Source: Nymphaea colorata (Eukaryota > Streptophyta > Magnoliopsida > Nymphaeales > Nymphaeaceae). From it: a DNA stretch of 64,000 nt. The stretch's first letter is position 1; the number at the start of each line of letters is the position of its first letter. Below the pieces are notes generated by a model, which was given only the letters and a program-made list of their open reading frames with translations, was not told where the DNA came from and did no database searches. The position numbers and the translations under genes are program-made. The stretch spans positions 23,708,981-23,772,980 of the forward strand of contig NC_045147.1 in assembly GCF_008831285.2 (NCBI RefSeq). The letters are read 5' to 3'. Of the stretch, positions 12,684 to 23,335 are shown piece by piece.

Positions 12684-15600
12684 ATGGACGATAGGAGGGA
12701 AATAAATCGCTCTGCCCGCGATGGAGAAATAGATGATATGGGCGGTTGTGAAGTGGTGGGAATAAGGATGGAGCAACAACCGGATTGCGAAACACCTGCA
12801 GTTGGAAGGAGTTAATTCACGTCTTGGTGGAATGCTATGGTTTGGCATGGTGGTTCTGTCTATGATGCTTGGCTTAATGCTGTTGCTGCTCAGGCAAACT
12901 TTTCTTCTTCCATGCTTCTGTTTTTTCTTTTTCTGCTTTGTTGTTTGCTTTTTCTAATTTCTGTTCCTTCTGAGCTCTGAGTGGTCGTTTAATGTCGATT
13001 AGGTTGGGTCCTTGGTTCTTACACTTCCATACACGTTCTCCCAAATGGGTTATGTATATGGAGTAGCGTCTCACTTTCTTTATGGAGCTTTTGGATGCTG
13101 GGCTGTGTACCTTCTTGGCCTCTTCCATGCTGAGGCTTCTAGGAGAACGTGGGACATTGGAATCATCCATAAAAGGCACATTCTAGAGGTATTTCGCATG
13201 TTCTCTCTCTCTCTCTTTCCTCCCCTGCTTTCTTTCGTGGCTTTTCCTTTTCTGGTGGTCCATTTAGTTTCATTTTCCTGTTTCAACTTTTTTTTTCCCT
13301 ATGGTTCTCACAGTTTGGTAATTATGGATGACTGCAGTCAATTATGCTCGTGTTGCGCTTATTCCTCTGCTTCCATAGTTTGTTGCCCTGTTCGGCGTTT
13401 TCGTTCTTGCTATTCTTCGGTAAATACAGATGCTGCTCTTTGTTGATGAGAAAGACAGTAAGACTTGTAAAATACCACCAAGTTGACTGGACATGACAAG
13501 TTTAAAACCCATGAGAGCATTCTTTTGGCACATGGGGTGAAAATGGACGAATTTTCCGTGTTAAGGGCTGTTCCCTTGGTCTACCACCACGACTCTGTGG
13601 AATGCTTCTAAAACTTTTATGCACTTCTACTGTTTTAAGTCGTTAGAGCAGTTCCTCAATCCTCCCAAATGCTTGGTCTTCTGTTTACAATGTCTAATGA
13701 CTCTAATTCTAATTGGTTCTCTTTGCTTCCGGGAACCGGATGTGACTAAATACGTTGGATTTTTCTCCATGTATAGAATCTCATTTTACTTCTTCATGCT
13801 TCAGACAAATCAGAACTCTCTTCACTTGCTTGAGCAGTTCATATCATATGAAAAAAGTGATGTACGTACGTGTTTCCTTGTGCCAAAGGTTTTGCATTTA
13901 GACTTAAGTGATATACAAAACCCCAGATTTGCATGTGATATTGTCTATTTTATTGCTAAACTGTATGGTTATATGGTACAAAGGGTTCAACTCATCAGGC
14001 TCTGCGATATATATTTGGATGCAGTACCATGAGGTCATTGAAGTAGTTTCTGGGAAGTGGCTGGGTGGCTCTGTTCTGTTCTTCAACATGGCTGCTCTTA
14101 CTTTTGCATGCATAAATCAACTGATCGCATGTTCCAGGTAAATCATATCGGTTCTCACAACTTAATAGAACTTGATGCATTGCTGAAGTTATGAATTCAA
14201 GTGCTGATATTTAGGTGGAATAATTTTGTGCAGTGAGGTTACATGAATTCAAACTGGAACAAGAGGCAGTGGCTTTATTTTTTTGGCACATTAGCCATTC
14301 CCATTGTGCTCATTCCCTCTGTTCATAATTTTCGTATTGTTTCAATCCTTGGAATAGCAACTACAAGCCTCACTTCAGCATACATGACAGTTGCTTCTGT
14401 CTAGCACGGTCAGGTAAAGGTTGAACGATGCATGAGTTCTTCATTTTTTTGCAAGTGTGTGTTTCTGTTGCGCTTTCTTGTAGTCAATTCTATTAGTTGG
14501 GGCTAACTGACAGAAAAGGCATTTAATTGTAGGTTGAGAATGTTCACCATCAGGGACCAAAGAACATGGTCGACTTCTTTACTGGGGCCACAAACATTTT
14601 TTTCTCTTTTGGGAGTCATGGACTCTGCATGTCAGTTGCATTCAATTATCTGCTAATGTTCATCAGTTAACGTTATCCTTGCGTAATGCTTCCTTTTCAA
14701 GAGCCCAAACTCATCATGGCGTCACTGCATGAGTTTGAACTTTCTCCTTCTGGTATTCAGGTGGATATATAGCATGTGTCTGTTCAATGATTGAGTCATG
14801 CTTTCTGCAGCGAGTTGATGGAAGCAATGTGGAGACCCAAGAAATACAAATATGCTTACGCCTGTGCCGTGCTTTATACCTATTTGTTAACTATTCCCGA
14901 CTCTGTTGCTGTCTACTGGGCATACGGCGACATTCTTCTTCATAGATCCAATGCCTTTGGGGTGCTTCCTCCATCAAAAATGAAAAATGCTTGCATTATT
15001 TCTATGATTTTGCACCAGGTGAGCTCCTTTCTTGCTTAGATTTTTCTGGAGGTGTTCTGTTCCAGCAGATATGCAACTGATTTTTCATCGTTTCATTGTC
15101 TTCTGAAGTATGTTGCATTCCTATTGAATGTGAACCCTTTATTTCTAGCATGGGAAAAGCTAACCGGTGTTCACTTGAAGAAGTTTGCATTGAGAGCACT
15201 GGTGAGGGTGCCCGTCGTGCTGGTAATCGGGTTCCTGGCTTTGGCTATTCCATTTTTTGGACCCTTAAACTCGGTGATGGGAGCCTTTCTCATTTCCTTT
15301 TCTGTTTACATCATTCCTAGTTTTGCGTTTATGAAGTCCTATAAGCAAAGACAATTCATAATGGTAATTTCTTTCTCTGCCACTTTCACTACAGAGCTTG
15401 AATTAGAATTCCTTTTCTTTTTCTTCTTCTAACGCCAAGACACTCGTCTGTCCATATTTCTGCTATTTATGCTATTGCCATATAATTGAAATTGCAGATA
15501 CAATCAGAAACGGAACAAGCCTGCAGGCGTGTGATGTTCTTCCTGAGCGCATTCATAGCAGTTTGGGTTTTCATTTTTGGATTTGGTTTTGGTGGTTGGG

Positions 15601-15689
15601 CGAGCATGACCAAATTTGTGCAGCAGATTCAGTCATTTGGTTTCTTTGACAAATGTTACCAATGTCCCACAAAGCATTATGTGACATAG
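12684..15689 (+). pseudogene. AUX1/LAX-like auxin influx carrier, disrupted
   Basis: Relative of the plasma-membrane AUX1/LAX proton-auxin symporters (amino-acid permease superfamily). Inferred exons: 12684-12893, 13003-13188, 14025-14137, about 14215 or 14234 to 14413, 14533-14630, 14811-15018, 15109-15363, 15498-15689. Family hallmarks in order are WHGGSVYDAW, LTLPYTFSQMG, INQLIACS, FFTGATN, MWRPKKYKYA, VYWAYGD, AWEKLTGVH, IPFFGPLNS, VYIIPS, GFGFGGWASM and KCYQC near the C-terminus. Total length, about 480 codons, equals the family norm. Three in-frame stops break it: TAA at 12813, TGA at 14234 (or a frameshift if the nearer acceptor is used) and TAG at 14402, where the family reads LHGQ. 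Intron 1 has a GC donor (CAG|GCAAAC). Exons 5 to 8 are fully open and in phase, so the gene was probably lost recently. If the stops are assembly errors, it would be a divergent LAX paralogue. Confidence 0.85.
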
Positions 15690-15945
15690 GGTTTTCTTAC
15701 TACTTGGTACTACTTTATGACTGTGCTGGCATATGCTTGTGAACACTCTTAATACAAATCGTTGCATGGGCCATTTAGAATGGCTTGTTCAGTTCTTCAT
15801 CTGTCACAACTTCTTGCATTGCTCGGCGTCATTGATAAAAATTTCTCTCTCTTGCATAACCATTCAACATGCCAAAAAGATTGCTCAATGGTCTTTTGAC
15901 ATGGTCATTGTTGAGTGAACTTTCCATTTGGACTACAAGAACATT

Positions 15946-15949
<4 letters not shown>

Positions 15950-15987
<38 letters not shown>
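15950..15987. repeat. (GA)n microsatellite
   Basis: About 19 uninterrupted GA units, 260 bp downstream of the AUX/LAX-like gene. The 15690-16314 interval has no other supported feature. Confidence 0.95.
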
Positions 15988-15991
<4 letters not shown>

Positions 15992-16314
15992 TGAAAATAA
16001 CATTAACATAAGTTCAAGAAAAAGTTGAACTTTAAAAAAGATTACATCTACAAAACAGCTTTTAATTCTTGTATGATATTGAAGGCATCAGTATTTCTCA
16101 ATAAGTTACGAGAAATTAACCAGATATCATATAAAATGGAGGAAGCCTGTGTTCAACTGAGACCGCTTCGTTTCTATAAATAATATCATTTTTGAAGTTG
16201 TAAATGACCCATCAAAACGTAAACAGCCAAATTCTCCAAATGGTGTGCCATTTGTTTTTGTTTCAATTAAGCAATGCAAAAATGTAGTAAGGGTTCTAAG
16301 TGGCAGGCAGCCGG

Positions 16315-16623
16315 TCATCCGACGAGGACTTCCTTGTCTATCTTCCTGAGCTCTCGCAGTTTAGCGATGGCTGTAGTGTTGGAGCAGGAGACATCCACGT
16401 CCTTGGCGATCTCCTTGACGAGGCGCTCCATGATCTTAGGGGTGGACATGGAGGCGAGGCCGTCGAAGGAGGCGTGCGTGGAGACGCACAGCTCATGGTG
16501 CGGCGTTCCTTCACAAGCGGACTTGGCCACCTCGTAGTGCACATCGCTGCCGGATGATGCCATGGAAGAAGGAAGAAGAAGGGCTGAGAATAAGAGGAGC
16601 ACAAGAGCTAGCTGAGACGCCAT
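16315..16623 (-). pseudogene. PME N-terminal fragment: signal peptide and partial PMEI domain
   Basis: An open frame of 102 codons that matches only the front of a pectinesterase precursor. It has a hydrophobic signal peptide (about residues 1-23, with LALVLLLFSALLL), then the first cysteine hairpin of the inhibitor (PMEI) domain (ACEGTPHHELC) and part of the next helix, then stops. The rest of the four-helix bundle, the pro-peptide cleavage region and the catalytic domain are absent. It is closest in style to the N-terminus of the PME at 36.7-37.6 kb ([10 protein letters not shown]). I read it as a truncated duplicate of the tandem PME series. It could still be expressed as a short secreted peptide, since the frame is clean and has its own ATG. 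Confidence 0.7.
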
Positions 16624-16631
16624 TTTTTCCC

Positions 16632-18170
16632 CCGTGCAGAAGCTTCACGCCTCCACTCTCATGTAGGAGGAAAGAAGGTGTGATTAATGCCATAACGATA
16701 TAGAGAAAGGCAGAAAGAGATACAAACTTGATAGCGCTGAGTCTGCAACGTCTACGGCCAGATTGGACCCCAGCAAAAGGTGGCAATGCTTTTCCCGTCT
16801 GCAAGCAAGCAGCTATCAGCAGAGACAACAACGTGCATTCACATTATAGAACTTAGAAGTGTCTTCGAGAAGCTTTCGTTTTCTAAAATTTTAGCTCCAT
16901 CTTCCTTTCAAACTTGCGGATCTATGTTCTGGAGCGTTTTTCATTTGAATGTATAAATGAGAATTTATAAGATTTTTTTTTAAAAAAAGTTACCTAGAGA
17001 CATGTACAATTTACTCTGCTACCTATGTCAATCCGGAGTGTTCTATTGTACATTTTTAATTTTCAACATCCATTTCATTTGGGTAAAATTTTGAAAAAGT
17101 TACCTGGTTTTCAAAGCCTAACCCTCTGGTATCCAGAGGTGGTAGTAGTTGTCGGCACAGGTGAGAGATAACTCGCAAGGGGGGCCAACCCTCATTGTTG
17201 GCATGCTTTTTTCAAGTTTTAATGGGCGGAGCAGAGGATAAAGTAGACTGGGTACGAATGATCCTTTTGCAGCAAAATTTCCAGTTACATTGGGCCAAAC
17301 AAAATATTACTCTTTCTCCAGTTATGTTTTATAAACCTTGAATATCCTGATATTTTGGTGAAGTGTTCTTTAAAGGCCTTAGAAAGGCACCCAAACTTGG
17401 AGCCTCGTCGGAGCACTTTGTAGCGGCTCACTTCAAGAGGTGCAGGCCGCTAATTAATTTATAAAACTTTGTCTTATGTTTGATATACATGAACAAGCGA
17501 TCAACTGCGACTTATGGGTGGAGATCCTTTTGATCTTTATATATTCGCTCTTTTCCATTACACCACGTCTCCCTCATCCTTACGTAACGAGCATCAGATA
17601 GCAATTACACTGGTGGGATGGAGGCGGGATGAGGTAAGTCCAAGGAGCAGCCGAACGAAGGAAAGTCCATTCTAAGCGAAAGATTCGAACGCAATTGGCC
17701 AAACAAATATACCCACAAACTCCGAACTTGGAATATCCTGATATTTGGATGCTGAATATCACGATATAGTTTGATAGGGGCTGGCAGGTTGTTGAAAGCC
17801 ATAGCAGAAGCGTGGTCCTAACCCACTTTCAAGAGGTCCACATAACCTAGCTTTATTTAGTTAAGGCCAATGAATAGTTCAGATTGACTGTGTGGTAACA
17901 GTACCATTAATCCACGGATCGCTGTCGAAAGAGATGTCACATTTTTGCTGCGGTCCTTCCCTCCACCGACACTAGACGTATCGGATCTTCCTACTTCCCC
18001 CGTCGACAGGGGGTCACGTACCGGATTTTGCTAGTTTTTCAGACTTTCTCACAATTGCATGTGGTTGAGCATCCACATGAACATAATTGCTTCATTTTAC
18101 TTTTTAATGCTGGATTAAGAAGTCCACTACGATGGAGAGAAGAAGACATATACCACTTCAATAGGAGTGT
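16632..18170. other. Gene-free interval inside the PME block
   Basis: Non-coding spacer between two PME fragments. No open frame resembles a known family. It holds no surviving PME catalytic sequence that I can read. Confidence 0.5.
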
Positions 18171-18173
18171 CAC

Positions 18174-18320
18174 AGTGTTCTGGTTCGGGTCCGTCCTCCC
18201 TTGCGCTGTAAGCACCTTCTTCTGTTGGGGATTGGGTCTCCTGGCATAGAGGTTACAGTTTTGGAAGCCGGCAGCGGCGTTGCCAACGAAGAAGTCCACC
18301 GTGCCGTAGATATCGCATTT
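18174..18320 (-). pseudogene. PME catalytic-domain fragment
   Basis: About 49 codons of pectin methylesterase catalytic domain, from CDIYGTVDF through [11 protein letters not shown] to [10 protein letters not shown]. They align to the middle of exon 2 of the intact genes. The conserved DFIFG motif has become DFFVG: the catalytic Asp is kept but the flanking residues changed. Sequence on both sides is unrelated to PME, so the earlier part (QAVAxR, YQDTLY) and the later part (LGRPW) are gone. It lies 0.8 kb downstream, on the same strand, of the frameshifted exon 1 at 19.1-20.1 kb and is probably what remains of that gene's second exon. Confidence 0.8.
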
Positions 18321-19052
18321 TGATGTGCATTAAATCGCAAGAGTTAGTGTTGTGACTAAGGACATGGGGTTCTACGTTAACCATTTTTATGAATTCGGAG
18401 CTGATCTAGCAAAGTAAGATGGAGATCCAGTCTGAATAGTCATACATGTATAGGAAGAAATATACATGTTCAAAAAAAAAAAAAAACACAAGGGACACAA
18501 ACTTGAAAGACATAATTACCTTTGTTACATACATTTATATAGATTCTTAACTTGTACACTACTCTCACCCTTGAAGAACATTTCTCTAGGATTTTCGCAC
18601 CGATAACTCGTGATATTATCTCTTACTATATGTGGTATTTAGAGGGCGTGAGGTTCTTATGACTGATGTGAACAGATCTCAGTAAACAAACGGTATGCCC
18701 GTCACTTTTATTTAAAATGCAGACTGAATAAATATAAGAATTACGCCGACTTACTTATGGATTTTGTGATTAGCTAAATTGGTGGCACAGAACAAGATTA
18801 ATGTATGGAGTTAACTTTTTCCAATTAATACAAAAGTAATAGTCGTAATATTTTTTTTTAAGAAAAAATTCCATATTCCATGAACTCGGAGAATGTGCCT
18901 GGCTAGCTAACTCTTTTACCATTCTATTTCTAATATTAAAAAAAGAAAAAGAAGAAACTAACATCGTATTAGTGTGCATGTATATTTAATATCCTAAAGT
19001 TAGATTGACCGTTCGATGTTTAGGTGTATGAGTGCGCCCCCGGTTGTGCGTT

Positions 19053-19054
<2 letters not shown>

Positions 19055-19089
<35 letters not shown>
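19055..19089. repeat. (GA)n microsatellite beside a PME splice donor
   Basis: A run of about 17 GA units beginning some 50 bp inside the intron that follows the frameshifted PME exon 1. Confidence 0.95.
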
Positions 19090-19094
<5 letters not shown>

Positions 19095-19140
19095 AGGCAG
19101 AGCAGGGGATTTAGGCGAGGAGGGGAAGGATGCTACTGAC

Positions 19141-20120
19141 CGACAGTGGCGGAGCGGAAGGTAGTCCAGCCGTCCCGAACGCTCCGATTGGCCTTCACCA
19201 CCATCTTCCACATTCCTTCTCCGATGAACATTAGGTTCGGCCTGTAGCTAGGCACCTCCACATTCTCGAAGTAGCCCCCGGCCTTGTAGATCACGAACCT
19301 AGTCGTGCTCTTGTTCGGCGCCGCCGACACCGCCCTCCGATATGGTGGTGAAGTGGCCGTTCCCGTCCTTCGCCACCACCAAGTCCGCCACGGCGCGGCT
19401 GACGTTGGCCTGCAGGAGCCTTCGGTCGTCGGCGGACACCCACCTGTGGAAGCCGTGCTTCATGCCGCCGTACTTCGGGAACGCCTCGCCGGATTCGACC
19501 GCTCTCCTCTCCTTCGTGGGATCGATCTTCTTGGCGATCGCAAACGAGTTGCTGACCAACCTGGAGATGTTGTAGAAGCCCTTCTCTATGCGCGACCTCA
19601 CCCAGCCGTCGCAGTGTGAGAAGCCGTCGAGGCACGTGTACTGGTTGGTGGTGGCGGCGCTCAACAACGTGTTCACGTCGGCCGCCTTCGAACTCACCAC
19701 GTTGGTGTTATGCAGGTCCTCGAGCGTGGCGTCCAGCTCCTGCAGCGTCCGGTGGAAGAGCTGCCGGCAATCCTCGAGCGCCATCAGCTCGCAGGGGCTG
19801 CTCGTCTTCCTGGACAGCCAGGACGCCCGAGAGGAAGACTTCTCCACCCTCTCCCGGACGTGCTTTATGGTGCGGGCTACGATCTCGGGGATGGTCTTCC
19901 GCCTGAGGTCCTCCAGGAAGGAAGTGAGCGTGTCGACGCAGACGTCCCGGTACAGAGTCTCCGAGCACGTCGATCGCGCTACCAGGAAGTTGGTTTGTTG
20001 GTCGACAACCGGCGACTTCTGGTCATAATCCTCCGAAGCTTTGCCAACGGTGGCTGTTGCAGGGGACAGAAGGGCGAGAAGCAGTAGCGGAAAGGAAGTG
20101 GAGGATAGCATTAACGCCAT
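19141..20120 (-). pseudogene. Pectinesterase exon 1 with a 1-nt frameshift
   Basis: Exon 1 of a PMEI-PME precursor: ATG at 20120, signal peptide (FPLLLLALLSPATA), inhibitor domain with STCSETLYRDVC and [10 protein letters not shown] cysteine pairs, the RRLL processing motif ([10 protein letters not shown]), then the start of the catalytic domain. Near 19334-19336 the run GAGGGCGG has one extra G compared with the reading frame of its paralogues, so the normal frame ends after EQEHD. Beyond the shift the original frame resumes (AAPNKSTTRF) and runs to the standard phase-1 donor GTCG|GTCAGT at 19140. The resumed part also lacks one Ile codon where the neighbour has IIYIKAGG. With the catalytic exon reduced to the fragment at 18.2-18.3 kb, this gene is dead. 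Closest relative in the window: the gene at 23.3-27.5 kb. Confidence 0.88.
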
Positions 20121-20240
20121 CGTTATCTTGGTCGTGGCCACGGTTTCTGTTACTCGCGTCGGCAACTTGCCCCAAGCAAGCTGCGAAGCACCAATTCCGC
20201 CCTTCACATAAGCTGGCGGGACCCACGGCTCTTGGCACAC

Positions 20241-23080
20241 ATGAGTGCGTCTGCAAAAGGAGAAGGCAGATCAGTTGAGTGCCGTCACCAACAATCCATG
20301 TCCGATACTCAACTGCCTTGGTGAAACACATCCTCCTTCCGATTTATTAAATTACATTTAATGAAATATAAAGAAGGATAGACTGAAAAATTGGAATTGT
20401 CAGATTTTTTTTTTGGTCAAAGTGTAGAGCTTGGACATGTATTCCGATATTCTGCTATTTTTTGTGAAAATTTAAACCAGAATGGTAGACATAATTTGTT
20501 TCGAGAAAAAAAAATGGGCGGTGACGTAGAAGTGGATCTTTCAAGTGGTTCAAAGCATTAAGACGTAATCTCGTAAATTTTAATACTTTCAATTATGGAG
20601 CTCGATGCAGTGTTTAAAGATTAGCGAAGCACGACCTACGTGTTGAAACTGAACTGTCGGCCATGACTTGAGGGACGTCCACCCATCGACGACTGCCTTG
20701 ATATGTTGCTTCTGCAAGCCAATACTGCATCAATGGAGGTGGGCTTCACGCAAGAGCAACTGTTCAACAACCTTCCCCAGCTCCACTTGATCCTGTAGTG
20801 CTGGACGTCGAAGCAAGCAGCTTATCAGTTAAGTCAGTTCTGCTCATGCAATTTTCATGTCAGCTCGGTTCATTCGTTCAAGTTAAATTAGTTCTGCTCA
20901 CTCAAACTATTGGCCGAGCGCGAACAGGTTGAGTTCTGTGACTATCTAATGATCTGCTTACGTAGTTAGCTTCTACATTCATGAATCATCTCGTTTAAGT
21001 CGTATTTACATTTATTTTTTAATTAGAGCACGTCACGCAGAGCAAACCAAAACGAGTCTGAGTTGATGACTTTCAAATTTCAGTTAGTCATCACATATCA
21101 TTTTCCTATCCCAAGTATGACTTCGTCCAGCGCGAGATCAAATGATCCCATGTAAAAGCAATATGGCTCCTTAGTGTCTGTTTTCAAAATAAATTGATTC
21201 TGACTCGAGCGCTAAAATGTATTTCGAATCTACATTCCATTAGTAATGGAGTCCTATACATACCACCCATTAATGAATTTTGATATACGTGTTTCTAGAA
21301 GCTTACGCATTAAATTGTGTGCAGAAATATGTCATTTTGATGACTTCTGAAGGAGTACGTATACAGCCACTGGAACACATGGCCGTATTTCATAAGGCGA
21401 AGTCTACAAGTGTAGAACTTCGTCTCCGTCCATGATGCAGATTTTGGAGGAGGGAGGATGTACAAGTAGAGAAGAGAACAATAGTACATTGCCATGCGAG
21501 TGCCTTTCAGTGTACAACGAGTTTTACAAACCTCATCATGTGCATGCTTTGGAATCTCTCGGGATGAGATGTACATGTAGCAAAATACCTTTTAACTTTT
21601 ACAACCGAAAAATAGGAGGTCCCTGCAGAGCCTCATGTGCTGAAGGCCGTCCTTAGAATCTCTTGGAAAGACCAATATAAAACGAATACTATATGTGCAT
21701 GTCCTATATACAACTTTTTCCAATAGCAAGGACAATGGAGTGCACAACGACTGCTTTGGTGTTTTCTGAGTTTGGATTTCTAGAGATGCCATTCGGTGCC
21801 GCGTTCACCGGAAAGAGTCCTTCATGAAATGACGCGCACTTGGCAATATTTTGGTGGTGTTTGGTTACTGAAACATTGTTTTCTTTGGAACACAGTGTTC
21901 CTAAATGGCTTGGTTGGCAAAGAAAACAACTTGTAATTGTCTTATGGTCAATCTGTCTAAAGATTTGAGAAGATTCATAGAACACTAAACAAGTGTTCCC
22001 TGCCCCCAATTTGTTTGGATATATTCATGATTAAAGTGATTCAAAAATTTGCCTCAATTTGTTTAGGTGTTTTTCATGAAATAGTTGCAAGATACACCCC
22101 CTTTGATTCAGATGAACGGCTTTCCACACGTTGAAAACCTCAAAGGCCAATACGAGGCATCCCAATCCTAAACCTTTTGCACCCATTGCCAAGTGGGTTA
22201 AGCGTTAACCTCACCGCTAACTTAAGCCGTTGACATAGTTTTCCCTGTTCACTTTTTGCGGTTTTCTCTTTGAATTTCTTATGCTAACTTAAATCAGTCA
22301 TCCAATGTAAGGAAATCTTGGGAAGAAAAAAAATAAAAAATTGAAGCTGCTAGGAACCTTCTTTGCTCTTCGTTAATTAATTTCAGAGAAGCGTTTCAAC
22401 ATTTGAGGTGATTTAGTTGGTAAAAGAGGAACTCAGCAGAAGAACTGCATTTTTTCATTTTTCCACGATGTCAAAGTCAACCAAAATTATCAAACAAAAA
22501 ATGTACTCTTTACCCTCTTGTTTCTTATGTCAATAGTAAATGCGTGTCAGCCGTATGTTTGAGTAAAAGAAAAAAAAAACAACTTTCTTCAATAATACAT
22601 TTACGAGGAACTCTGTCCCGGAAGTCAACAGCAGTTTTTAAATAACAAAAAACTTTCTTTTCCACCGATAAATCTAAAGAAATAAACATGTTTTGTCATT
22701 TTCCATCCTACTAACAGCTAAGACGGCTGGAATGGAATCATCAGGCGGTACTAATTCAGCCATTTTCTCGTGAAAAAAAAAAAAGGAAGCCCTGCCCTGT
22801 CAAGTTGATACAAGATGTGTAAGAGCAGAACAAGTTTAATGGGAATTAAGTTGAGAAATTTGCTCCTCAAAACCAAATTCAGAAAGCAAAACCTTTCCTG
22901 GTTAATTCCTTTCTTATTAAACTTGGTTATGATAAACACCAATTTCACGGTACCTTTTCTATCAAACAAGCACAAAATGTTACATGTGTCCCCAATAACT
23001 CCATCACTACGTATTGAAGGGCAGAAGCACAGACACACACACATGGAGAGAGGCTGAGGCTGAGAGATATGAATAAGAAT
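20241..23080. other. Gene-free interval between PME copies
   Basis: Holds the upstream region of the frameshifted PME and the downstream region of the next intact PME. AT-rich; no recognisable open frame, RNA gene or transposon. Confidence 0.5.
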
Positions 23081-23081
23081 A

Positions 23082-23222
23082 CACCGATGAAAAGTGTGAA
23101 AGAAAACATTCTTATTATATATCTAGACTTGCTAATATATATTAAGAGGCACCGATGAAAAGTGTGAAAGAAAACATTCTTATTATATATATCTAGACTT
23201 GCTAATATATATTAAGAGGCAC
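23082..23222. repeat. Tandem duplication downstream of a PME
   Basis: Two head-to-tail copies of a 68-70 bp unit beginning CACCGATGAAAAGTG, at 23082-23149 and 23150-23222. They differ only by one extra AT in the second copy. The block starts about 110 bp past the stop codon of the PME at 23.3-27.5 kb, probably in its 3' UTR or just beyond. Confidence 0.93.
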
Positions 23223-23335
23223 TTGAAAAGAAGAACACAGGAAACCATTGCCAAAATAAATATGCAGTCACTGTGATGTCGTTTGCAATTCAACATCCAC
23301 AGCTGTGGAATGGCAGCAGGGGAAATCCTGCTCCA

